The position numbers and the translations under genes were made by a program. This document shows positions 1-12,200 of a stretch of DNA of 64,000 bases, in pieces; within the stretch, counting starts at the first letter, position 1; every line of letters starts with the position of its first letter. The notes under the pieces were generated by a model. It was not told the origin of the DNA. It saw only the letters and a program-made list of their open reading frames with translations, and searched no databases. The stretch covers positions 497,001-561,000 of the forward strand of contig JAVYIG010000063.1 in NCBI GenBank assembly GCA_035222895.1, read 5' to 3'. Source of the DNA: Strongylocentrotus droebachiensis. Taxonomy: Eukaryota; Echinodermata; Echinoidea; Camarodonta; Strongylocentrotidae.

Positions 1-266
1 ATTTTACATTTACAAGCATTTAAGCTAGTCCGCGAAAATTCATGCCGTGCAAAATGTAGATTTAATTTGTCAACAGATCTTCTTTTTTTTAAATCGGTGC
101 TTTTCCTTCATGTCTTCATATTAAAATATGAAATCAACTCCGAAAAAATGGAGCATTCTCCCAAAGGTAATTAACAAAATTTAAACAGACATTTTTTGTT
201 GAATTTCGCGGAAAATATCAGACTTTTGACGACCTGTCCGAAATGAATACATTTCTTCAATTTCAG
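1..266. other. Intron of astacin gene A (5' side)
   Basis: Non-coding. It aligns base for base, with small indels, with gene B intron sequence from about 39364 to 39624. The homology therefore continues off the left edge and the 5' exons of gene A (signal peptide, propeptide, start of catalytic domain) lie before this window. No other signal is visible. Confidence 0.8.
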
Positions 267-3200
267 GTGCTGGTCATTCGTCGGTAGGCAATCTACATCC
301 CGGATGCAACCACAGCCTATATCAATTGGAACTGGGTGTTTAGAGGTAACTTACATCATGGGAAAGGCGAATCCCGTTCTTGCACGGGATTGTTTGGATA
401 TATGCTTGGAGGTATACCCTATAGTTACCCCCCTTAGACAGACACAAGACCCACAACAGGCCGACTATTCTATATAACAAGTAATTTTCTTGAATGGTCA
501 AGAATCGGTCGGTTTGGCGGTGTAACTGGGGTATGCTTCCTTTTTTCATATTAGATAAATAACACATTACTACTGTAACTTAGGGGGGGGGGGTGGTTAG
601 CCGGTGGGCTCGAGGATTGCAAAAAACATAAGTGGGACAATGGTAGTTTTGCTCCCTTATTCAAACTCAAGAGATGAAGCGGTTGAAAGGTTGTAAATAG
701 AAGACCATAGGAACGAAACATCTGTATAAAGCGAGGGGTCCGGGAGGTAGGTCAGGGGCTACTTTCAAGATTCGATGTATTCAATTTCCCTTCAGATTAA
801 ATAAAAAGAATCTACCTCAAACTCTCAGTAAAATTAGCATTTAATCAGAAAGATACCGGTACAAAATAATGAAATGCTTTCCGTTAAGCCTCAAACAAAA
901 ACTGATTGTATTGTCCTTTGCGACCGACCCACAAATCTGAAAATCTACGGTCGGCATTTTAAAATAGTTTTTTTTTTTTTTTTTAACCGTTTTTTAGATT
1001 TTTTTTATTAATGAATTAAAAATATGTATTTTGTTTGTTTAAATGGAATATAAATGCATAAAATCAAATTATTCCAAAAATCTCACTCGTGCAAACCATG
1101 GATGATTATGAGGTGAAAAAGATATCAATGGAATGATGACGTTGAAACACATGTATTAAAGCATTAAAAACTGAGAAATATCAGCTAAACAGAAGAAACA
1201 AAAAAACATTCAAATCTGAAAAATATCGGCCCAAAGAGGGCTACAAAAAAAAGTTTAAAAAAAAATAATACGACCGACCCACCCATGTTTTGGCAACCAA
1301 AGGGCAATACAACAAGATTTTATTTTTAGGCCTTATGGGGTATCATTGAACTTGAAGACGCTTAAAGACATTATTTTGCACTTGTTTTTAGTTGGGAACC
1401 ATCGCTCATGAGATCGGGCACGCAATGGGATTCCAACATGAGCAGTCGAGACCAGACCGCGACGAACATGTCGAAATTTTTTGGACCAACATCGAGACAG
1501 ATCAACAAAACAATTTTGAAAAGGAGTCACTTGAAGACGTTATGGCTAACGACGTAGTCAAATATGATCTCAAATCTGTCATGCATTACGGAGCATACGT
1601 AAGTATATAGTCTCCGGATATTTGCATGCATTAAATCAAATCTCCATCCTTTTATTTGACAAAAGAATGATTTTGTTAATATATAACTGTTAATATGTAT
1701 TTAAAATAATTTGTATATATCGGTGACGTTCGAAAAACATGTTTCTAGGCAGGCGCGGATCCAGGATTTTTTAGGGGGGGCCAAATTTGAAATTATGCGA
1801 GCCAAATATTGGTACGTAATGATAACCAGCAGTGACGTAATGCGGGGGGGGGGGTGGTTGCAGGGAGGGGCGAGTTTTCCCCTCCCTCCTCCGCGAAACG
1901 CGGAAGCTTTGACGTTTCATTAAATTATTAGAGAAAGAAGATGATTCGTTGTACAGTTCTCGGAAATAATCCTCGTCTGAATTCAGTTTTTCCTCTCCCG
2001 TGTGAAGTGCGGAAGCTTTGACGATTCGTTGTACAGTTCTAGACTCTTAATCCTCGTCTGGATTCAGGTTCCTCCCTCCGCGCGAAGCGCGGAAGCTTTT
2101 AAGTTTCATTAAATCATTAGAGAAAGAAGACGATTCGTTGTACAGTTCTCGGAAATATTCCTCGTCTGAATTTAGTTCCCCCCCTCTCGCGCGAAGTGCG
2201 GAAGCTTTTAAGTTTCATTAAATCATTAGAGAAAGAAAACGGTTCGTTGTACCGTCCTCGAAAAATGATTCTCGTCTGAATTTAGTTTCCCCCGACCCCT
2301 CCCGCGCGACGCGTGGAAGCTTTTACGTTTCATTAAATCATTAGAGAAACAAGACGATTCCTAGTACAGTTCTCGACTCTTAATCCTCGTCTGAATTCAG
2401 GTTCCCCCCTCCCGCGCAAAGCGCGGAAGCTTTTAAGTTTTATTAAATCATTAGAGAAATAAGACGATTCGTAGTACAGTTCTTGACTCTTAATCCCTGT
2501 CTAAATTCAGCCCCCTCCCTCCTGCACGAAGCGCGGAAGCTTTGACGTTTTATTAAATTATTAGAGAAAGAAGACGGAAGACGATTCGTATTTCCGTTAT
2601 CGACTCTGAATCCTCGTCTGAATTCAGTTTCTCCCCTCCCGTGCGAAGCGCGGAAGCTTTGACGTTTCAAAAGATTATGAGAGAAAGAAGACGATTTGCT
2701 GTACCGTTCTCGACTCTTAATCCTTTTCTGAAATCAGTCTCCCCCCTCCCCTCCTGCGCGAAGCGTGGAAGCTTTGACGTTTCATTTAATTATTAGAGAA
2801 AGAAGACGATGCGTTGTTCCCTTCTCTACTCTTAATCCTTGTCTGAATTTCAAAGATGTTCTTTGTCTGCTCCTTTTTCTTCCTACGTCGTCTTCTTTTT
2901 CTCTCCTCTTTTTTTTTTTTTTTTTTTTTTGGCCAGTGATTTTTTGGGGACCGCCCCCACCGCCACTCCCTCCCTGGCTACGCGCCTGCGGTCAGATAAA
3001 CACATTTCGATACCTTGTCCGACCCCGGAAGCTCATGGGTTTAAGGCAATAAATTACGGTCAGATAAGCATTCAGGGGCCCGCCCTAGTGCCCCTGGTGG
3101 GGTCGAGGCGGTGGAGCCCCCGGAAGCTCAGGGGTTTTAGCCGTTCAATAAAGGTCAGATGAGCATATTTTGTTTATACCTTATTATTTTGTGACACTGG

Positions 3201-6200
3201 CAGACACTATTTGGCGTGGGGTCCAGGGGGCGGAGCCCCCCCCCCCAAAAAAAAAAAAAAAACAAAAACAAAATCAAACAAAATCAGGGGTTTTAGGCAT
3301 TAAATTACCGTCAGATGAGCATCTAAGGGCCCGCCTTAGGGCTCTAGGTGGAATCCAGGGGGCAGAGCTCCCGGAAGCTTAGGGGTTTTAGGCATTTAAT
3401 CACGGTCAGATGAGCATATTTTGATGCCTCATTATTTGTTGACACTGACAGTTTACTATTCTTTCTTTCTTGCTCTTTTTTTCTTCTTTTTTTTATTTTT
3501 CATATACTCTTCTGTTTTTTAAGTGGGGGGGGGGGGGGGGCTCGAGGCTCCCGATCCCCGCCGTTCCTCGGGCCCTGACATGTAGGAATCTCAAGAATCA
3601 TATTTCTTGCCTGGCTGTAAATTTAGGAATTTGTCATTTTCCAAAAAACGCATAAAAAAGTATAATTTACTCAAAAGTGAAGACAAATCTCGGAAATTAT
3701 GTCATGTCAGCATTATTTATAATCCACCGTTATGGAATTAGAAATAAACCACGGGGGGGGGGGGGCAACAGCCTGGGAGGCAAGGCCCTTTCGCCCCCCC
3801 CCCGATCTCCTTCTTCCCCCTTTTCTTTTCTTCTTCCTCTTCTTTCTTTCCCTTTCTCTCCTCTTTCCCTTTCCCTTTCCCTTCTTTTCCTTTCTTCTCT
3901 CTCTTTTTTTTTTTTTTTTTTTTGCGGGGGGGGGGGGGGGGGCAAAGCCCGCTCGGCCCCCTGGATCCGCGCCTGTTTCTAGGTTACCTAAGTGCCTCCC
4001 GATGGCCAATAAGAACAATAGCTCGTAAGAACGTTTCGTGAAGCTTCAATTTCTCTGAGTTTTGGCAAGACTGAATGTCTGTCTGGCCATCGGTCGACTG
4101 GCCGGATTTCCTAATAGTTGAAAACTGCTGCAATCTGAGGAACCTCGGAAAACGACTCTCCTTGGTAAAATTATGGACCTACCACTGCTCTTATATTTTG
4201 GAGCCTGCAAGCGGGTTATATGGGGCCCTAGGGGGTGGGCATACTTTGGTGTGTCTGGTACTTTGGGAGGCCTCATGAGGGCATCGTCAGAGGTGAACAA
4301 GAGAACAAAGATATCGAGTGGGGGAAGAGTGGGAAAGGGTGTATATTAGGAAGTGGTCCTTTTTCATATATTGACGTCCCACTTTCTCTTTCTCTCCTCA
4401 TCACTGTTTCTTTGATTTGTTTTGTTTTGTGTTTATTTCACCATTTAATTGGGGACATAATATGTACGGGGACCTAGGAGTCAGGGTTCTCTTCCCATCA
4501 ATAAGTAGGTGATATAGGGGCTGCAGCTTAGAGAGAAAGGGCACCTTAAAGGCGTGATAATTTGTCCACCTTTTCGCCTGCTTGTCAGTATTTTGAAAGA
4601 AAAAAGGCATCCTTCAACACCTCAATGAAAGAGTCGCTCTGAGATAGCCAATATGCCCTTTTCCAACCGCACTGGTGAATTCCGGCTAATAATTGATATA
4701 TTTGGTAAATTATTATATCTATCCGGACTGGATAAATATAGCGTGGTCCCACATACAGGCGCAGACCCAGGATTTTCCAATAGGGGGGGGGGGGGGGGGG
4801 GGGGGGGGCGGAAATTTGAAAAATTGCGTAGACCGTTTTTTCAACTCAACATACCAATACTGACAAGGTCATATTAGAAGCACCATACCGGTACGTTCAA
4901 GCAGGCACACGTTCGAAAAGGGGGCAGACTCACGTCACGTCTCTTTTCCGATATCAACATTTCCCGTTTTAGCATTTTTGACATTTTCATCGGGGGGGGG
5001 GGGTTAAGCCTCTTGACCGAAAAAGCAATTTTCTGGTTTCACAACTTAGCTAGTGAGCGAAGCGAGCGAGCAAAAATTTGAGCATATGTATTTTGTAAAG
5101 TGTTATTTATCAGCTTTGACGTTTCATTAAACTATAACAGAAAGAAGAGGATTCGTTGTACCTTTCTCGACTCTTAATCACTGTCTGAATTCAGTTTCCC
5201 CCCTCTCGCGCGAAGCGCGGAAGCTTTGACGTTTCATTAAATTATTAGAGAAAGAAGACGATTCTTTTTACCATTTTCGACTCTTAATCATTGTTTAAAT
5301 TCAGTTTCCCCCTCCCGCGCGAAGCGTTGAAGCTTTTACGTTTCATTAAATTATTAGAGAAAAAAGACCATTCGTTCTACCATTCTCGCCTCTTAATCCT
5401 TGTCTGAATTAAGTTTTCCCCCTTCCGCGCAAAGCGCTGAAGCTTAACGTTTCATTGAATTATTCGTGAAAGAAGACGAGTTGTTGTACCGTTCTCGACT
5501 CTTAATCCTTTTCTGGATTCTGTTTCCCCCTCCCGCGCGAAGCGCGGAAGCTTTGACGTTTCATCTAATTTTTAGAGAAAGAAGACGATTCGTTGTACCG
5601 TTCTCGACTTCAAAAATGTTTCTTTGTACTTTTTTCTTTTTATGTCCTCTTACTTATTTTTTCGCTTTTTGTTGGGGGGGGGGGCAGGGGATGACTTCCC
5701 CACCACCCCCCCCCCCCCACTGTGCTTAAAGGGAAAACGAAACAAATGAGTGATAGCACATAATTATGTTAGTAGAAATGAAGAAAAAAATAAAAAGATC
5801 TATTACACCAACCATTGATAAATCAGGGCCGGGAGCGTGGTCGAAGTGTCATAACATAATTTTGTGTTAATATTTGGCGAAGGGGCGTAGCGCCCAAGCG
5901 AGATTTCGCAATGTTCAATGCTGAAAGCCCAATGTATACGTTATTTCCGGTATATTTCTTTCTAGCTATATTTTTAAATTTCCTGGGGGACGTGTCCCCC
6001 AATCGGGTCCAGGATCGCCGCCCCTGTCCATGATTACCAATATGAGTACAAATACAAGCACAAGCGAGTTGGCACGAGCTGAAGCCAAATGAAGGGCAAA
6101 ATAAGAGTTGTGAAGCCGTACCTTTAATTTAAAATTTGACTGTTGAGTATATAGCTTCTATTCAAAAGACATCCAAAATATTGTGCCCTGTTCAAATTTC

Positions 6201-9200
6201 TCCCCAAAGAGTGATGGCCTTTGTAGCGCGGGGCTGTTTTTAACGTTTAACTTAAAATTCGCGGCTCGAGATTTTATGCGACCGGCCCCCTCTATTCAAT
6301 AACGTCTCCCAAGCCTTCTGGAATGACCCCGAATCTCCCGATGACACTATTTCCCATATTCGTCGTTACTGTCACTTAGTGCCATTTTCTTGTCTTTCCC
6401 CTTTTCACCCGACTTTTCTCTCCCCCCCCCCCCCCCCCCCCACTCAGTGTTATTTAGGGTACGCTCTCTTTAAAAACACCCCCTATCTCCGGTGTGTAAA
6501 GTCAGTACGGGCCGGATTTTTGTGTATTACGGGCCGGACTTTCTTGCGTGAAAAGTACCCCTTTATATACCGGAGATTTCGGGAACCGACCTCGGAGTGG
6601 GAGGGGGCCAGGCTTTCTTCTTTTTCTTTTCTCTCTCTCTCTCTCTCTCTTTTCTCTTTTCTTTTTTCTTATCCTTTCTTTTTTTTTCTTCTTTTCTTCC
6701 CTTTTTTTTTATGCCGCCAATAGGGGGGGGGGTGCGGCCGTTTCGGCCCCCCCCCCTGGATCCGCCACTTCATATACATCTTTCTGTTTACAGTGCTTGT
6801 AAATTTACCAAGACTGGGCCAAATTTCTTATCATTTTGATGATGCCAGAACCTTGCAGTACACACTAATACTTGCTAGATGATCAACCTTTTCTGATCGA
6901 TTCCACAACGTTTCATTCACAATGCATTTCACTATACCTTTAAAATGGGTAGTACATCTTGAAATCAAAATGTAAATCTTCGTTTTCATCTTCTTTTAAA
7001 ATACACCTGTATTAGTATATTCAAAACAGCTCAAGGACTATACTCCGGGTTAATATCAATCATTTATATCGCCACACAGGGATTCGCCATCGATGAAAAC
7101 ATACCGACGTTGGTAACAAAACGACCATTCGACATGCAGTACATCGGTCAAAGGTCTGGTCTCAGTTTCTACGATGTCAAATTAGCAAACTATATCTACG
7201 ACTGTAATTCTGCTTGTGACCCCCTTCTGGACTGCGCCAACGGAGGCTTTGTAGACAAAACATGCACATGTCAATGCCCCTCTGCTTGGACAGGGGCGCT
7301 CTGCAACGAAAACTCAAATGTACCCGAAACAGGTGAGTTGCGTAATACTATTTAGTAGTCCCCTGGGTACAGTTTCGCCTTTTGCCGAGGGGGAGGGGGG
7401 GGGGGGGGGGCGGTGACGCATTTTACCCGTATATCAAATCTCACTTGTCTAAATTTAGCAACAAAAATAACAATAAAGATGACAATAACAGAAACAACAA
7501 CAAAATGACTTATCAAGACGGGTGTTATTTTCTCATCTTATAATTAAATAAACCAAAATTCTGTATTTAGGAAAGATATTCAGGCACCAAATGCCTGAAT
7601 TTGGAATTAAACAAAAGAACAAAACTGAACACCAGCCTTCTCGCCTCGTAATTACCTTCAATATGTCGCTCGGGCCAGCAATATTACAAAAGAATAACGT
7701 TGTGGGCCATTGAATATCACATACCCATGCTTCACCTGGGGGTGGAATATTTTCACAATAATCTCCCCATTCATGGATAAGTTTTATACTTCTTTATTCT
7801 TGTTTGATGTAATAATGATTTTGTTTGTTTCAATTCAAAAGTAATAACAGATAATTCGAGCGAGCGAATCGAACTAGTAGATCTTGATGCTTTTATTCAC
7901 ATAATTACAAAATAAAGAGAACTGGTCATGTTATTATAGTCTTTATAACAAATCATTAATCGATGACCAGGCATAATTATGTTCCTGCGACATTTATTTT
8001 AGAGTAAGGTTTACCCTATTTGGTCCAAGGTTGACGTGAAAAATTCGGGTAGTTTAGGAAATTGACGCGGATCTGATCGTCCAAACTATTAGACTTCATT
8101 ATATACCTCACTTAAGAAATCCAGCCATCTGATTGGTCGAAATTGGAGTCGTGATTTTAGACATTTCTGTAAAGGAACGAAAATGCCCTAACCAGTTAAA
8201 CGTCCAAGAGTGAGATCCCTCAAAGTTCCAGTTACCATGCAAATAGTTAAAATTTGCTGCGATACGTTTATATGGTTTACGTGTTAATGTTCTTTGAGCG
8301 AACGCGGACACCATACAGTGCTTTTTGTCTGCGATTCCCAACTGATCAAAAATTTCAGTCATTTTTCAGGCAAAGATAAATAGACAGTTTCTCAGATTTT
8401 TCGTGATGTTTTAACCAATCTTTTCGAGAACTTGCACCTCTGCCCATGACCCAGAGGCGCGCCGGGGTTTGATGGAAATATGTGAGCGCGTTCTCTTGAG
8501 CCTATAAAAGGCCAAGCCTCTCGAAGCAGCCGATATCTCTATACTAATAACAAGGTTCATAGCGGAGTGGTATCTTCACTTCTATCCTTCGTGTTAACCA
8601 ACCCCTGCATATACATGTACATAAATGTTTCACCATGAGCCATTATTCTTTTCTATAAAATTGTATTAATCAGACCCCGACCATGATGCGTCATAATAAT
8701 TATTATATGATGTCAACTTAACATTCTCTTTCACTCTGCTCGCTCGAAAAGGAATATACTGTTTTTTATTTTTCTCTCTCCTTCTCTCTCTCTCTCTCTC
8801 TCTCTCTCAAAGTTACTGAGATCACCAGAACTGAGCCATCTGGGGAGATCACATCCCCTGACTATGAATCTGGACAGTACTCCATAAACTCAGCCAGTAT
8901 GATTTATATCGTTGTGAGTTAAACTATCTCTGCTTTCTATAATTCCTGTCCACCTAAACCGTCTCCAAACTGACCGATTCCTGGCCATTTGTAAGAATGT
9001 AATATTTTGCGCGGTCTGTTGTCTATTATGCAGATGGTAGAAGAATTATTAAGAAAAGAGACACCTTATGCAGATCACGGTAGAGTATAACATGTAATAA
9101 GGAGTTATAATTTCCACTCTTCATTTTCTGACACCAATATTATCCTGAAGGAATTTAAGCATATTTACTGTTTATGTGGCAACGCTGGAAATATTGCGCC

Positions 9201-12200
9201 TAAATTGTTCAAAGCTAGCCTTGTCTTTAATTTCAAAGGGCCAACCTGGAGCTACGATTACATTAACGTTTGACGCATTCGATATGGAAGCTCTAGATGG
9301 TACCAGGTGTTGGGACTACGTTCAGGTCAACAAGGATGACCCGCGATACGGAGGCGAGAAGTATTGTGGAAACCAAATACCAGCCCCAATCGTAGCAACA
9401 GAAAGCATTATGATCTGGTTCTACTCCGACGAAACAAATACCGACAAGGGATTCAGGGCCCATTTTACCATTGATCTACCACTAACCGAAGCACCTGTCG
9501 TAACTACCAGAGCACCAACCACACCTGTCGTAATTACCGCAGCACCAACCACACCTGTCGTAACTACCAAAGCACCAACCATACCTGTAGTAACTACCGC
9601 AGCACCAACCACACCTGTAGTAACTACCGCAGCACCAACCACACCTGCAGTAACTACCAAAGCACCAACCTCACCTGCAGTAACTACCAAAGCACCAACC
9701 GAAGCACCAACCACACCTGTCGTAACTACCAAAGCACCAACCGAAGCACCAACAAGTGAAGGTATACCAAAGACTTCTTGTTCTCTTTTGATCATGGATG
9801 CCGAAACTTGTCAATAATATTGTATAGAGTATAATAGGTACACCCTCTTAGACCGGTCAGATATGACGCAGTAAACCGTCGGAAAAAACGTCGGAAAAAA
9901 CGTTAACAAAAACATGTACTCTTAATAGAGTGCTTGAGCCCAGGTATGTGTCGGTACAACAATTCTCAAATTACACAATGGGGGAGTGCCTATGCCAAAC
10001 AAATCATGTACCACTAGATTGCTGACAAAATCGTTGCTTTCTGATCATTTATTTTCAATATTTGATCAGGTAATCTAAAATAGAGAATGGAGCACACTAA
10101 TAGTATGTGCGAGTTTGAAATCGAATGACAAGGAATAATTATATTCACACTGCTAAACCGAAAGATTATTAGCCAATCGGGATAAGCTAATTTTGTGTTT
10201 GGTGTGTTGTCGGTGTGATTATTATATACGTGTGTTCGTATATATATTTATATATAAATGTGAAGCATATTATTGACATCATCATCATTATCGTTATTAT
10301 TATTATTATTATTGTTCTTGTTGTTGTTATCATTATTATGGAAATATTTGAGGGTGTCCTTTTACAAGGGGGTGGGGCGGTTGGGCAATCCCACACTAAA
10401 TGTATTCCCATACACCCACAGCCCTGTCTTATGAAACATTTACGATTAATCGTAAGTCATCCAATTAATCGTAAACTTTCACAAATCTTTCTCTTTAGTA
10501 CAGAGCAGCGATCGGTTTGAATCACATGCAATTGTTTATAAGGCGAGGCACATAAGTACATTTATAAAATTACCATTGTTCATTTTCATTTTTTCCCTCA
10601 GCACCACTGAGTATCTTAACATCCCCAAACTACCCGAATGCTTACAATGCGTGGCAAAAGAAAGTCTACCGCCTTACTACTGTTGTAGGCAAAAAGATTT
10701 ATCTAAAGATCGATGACATGGAGATTGAGGAGGGCAGTAATGGATGTAACTATGACGTCCTTATCGTCGATCTCGGAGGTACTGACGAGGTTTTGAAAAC
10801 ACGGTAAATAAATCAATTTTAAAGGGATAGTTGAGTTCTGTTGCAGAGGGCGCTACACAAAATAATTTTTTGTGAGATAATGAAAAACTGAGTGTCAAAT
10901 TTGAAAGAACATAATACTTAAATGACAAAATCATCTTTGTTTGATCAAAATCGGTTCAGAGACGGCTGAAATATAACGATTTCTAATACTCGTGTACCAC
11001 CACAAATATTAGATATTTTGAAAAATTTGAAAAAACCGTTGAAAAAACCCGGAATAACGCCTTTTACGTCGTATTTCAGTCAATGCCGATGTTGGCTTTT
11101 TTGTTGGCATTTTTGTGTTATCCACAATTAGCCGGCTCATGTATTGTTATTTTTAATTAAATAATTAATTAACGGTCACCATGTTTTTTTGAAAGTGGAG
11201 CTGAATTGGTATGATCGTATTGGCTAAATTTCACACATTCTGGGGTCTAAAATTACCTTCATACCAACTTTAGGTTCTAAAAGGGCACTATAAATGTCAT
11301 AGATAAGAATAAGAGCAATAACCATGCACTTTGAAGGCATTTGCGGTCTGAAAACAGAACTCAACTATCCCTTTAAATGCATTAAAGAATAATGATTGTC
11401 TCGCAAATGTTAGTCTAATTTGAACCGAGGCGGTTAGATTTTCTCGATATTAGAAAAAACAATATAATAATTATATGCAATATTTTATCCAAATGTAAAA
11501 TCACTTCCCTTCCTCACTTATAAATAATGATATAATGGGAAAGTTGAATTGAGAGGGGCATTGCGCAATGATATAACGTATGACATCGTATTTTGGTGGT
11601 ATATTTCAGACTGTGTGGAACCAGGACTAACGTTGGTCCATTCGAATCCGTGTCGAACCAAATGATCCTGACACTCATCACCGATGGATACGAAGAGAGG
11701 AAAGGCTTCAAGGCATCCTACAAGAGTATCACAGAATCCACATGCGGTGGAACCTTCGGTGGGGAGTCCGGTATAGTCGAGTCCCTCAACTACCCCATAC
11801 ACTACCCCAACCAGATACTCTGTGATTACATCATTCAGGTAGAACCAGGAAAGGTCATTATGTTGACATTCAATGACTTGGACGTGGAAAATGGAGCTGA
11901 TTATGCTTGCCAGTATGACTGCCTAAAGGTGATTCAACTGAACCAAAATGACGAGGAAGAGACACTATTAAGGTATGTAACTTACGTACAAACAAACATA
12001 CTAACGTAGCTAGCTGAATAGCTAACGAACGAGCTGTAAGTAACTAAACGTATCAAGGGAATCTAACCACTCGGACAACTACTCCCACCCCTCCCTCTCG
12101 GACACTAACCAGTCGGACAACTACTCCCATCAATCCCTCCCTGTCGGACACTAACCACTCGGACAACTACTCTCACCCCTCCCTCTCGGACACTAACCAG

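Larger units (their letters stand above)
1750..3975. mobile_element. Non-autonomous hAT-type composite element with exact 8-bp target duplication
   Basis: Perfect terminal inverted repeat CAGGCGCGGATCCAGG at 1750 and its complement ending at 3975. The eight bases TTTCTAGG occur immediately outside both ends (1742-1749 and 3976-3983). Gene B keeps the unoccupied site (GTTCTAGG at 43351-43358), so the boundaries are certain. Inside, in order: G-run, a tandem array of about 115-bp units (1860-2830), a T-run, a second tandem array (3000-3450), G-runs, a pyrimidine-rich stretch (3800-3920) and a final G-run. It encodes no transposase. CAGGSGCGG-type ends with 8-bp duplications are typical of hAT. 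The open frames in the pyrimidine tract are low-complexity artefacts. Confidence 0.9.

Noticed and set aside
265-345. Apparent stop codon in the first visible exon of gene A
   Set aside because: It occurs only if the exon is read one base out. The splice phase from gene B's preceding exon gives the open reading CWSFVGRQ to GCLE, which matches the astacin family and joins in phase to the zinc-motif exon.
8108-8362. 84-codon minus-strand frame in a gene A intron
   Set aside because: The matching intron of gene B carries indels that break it, so it is not under coding constraint.
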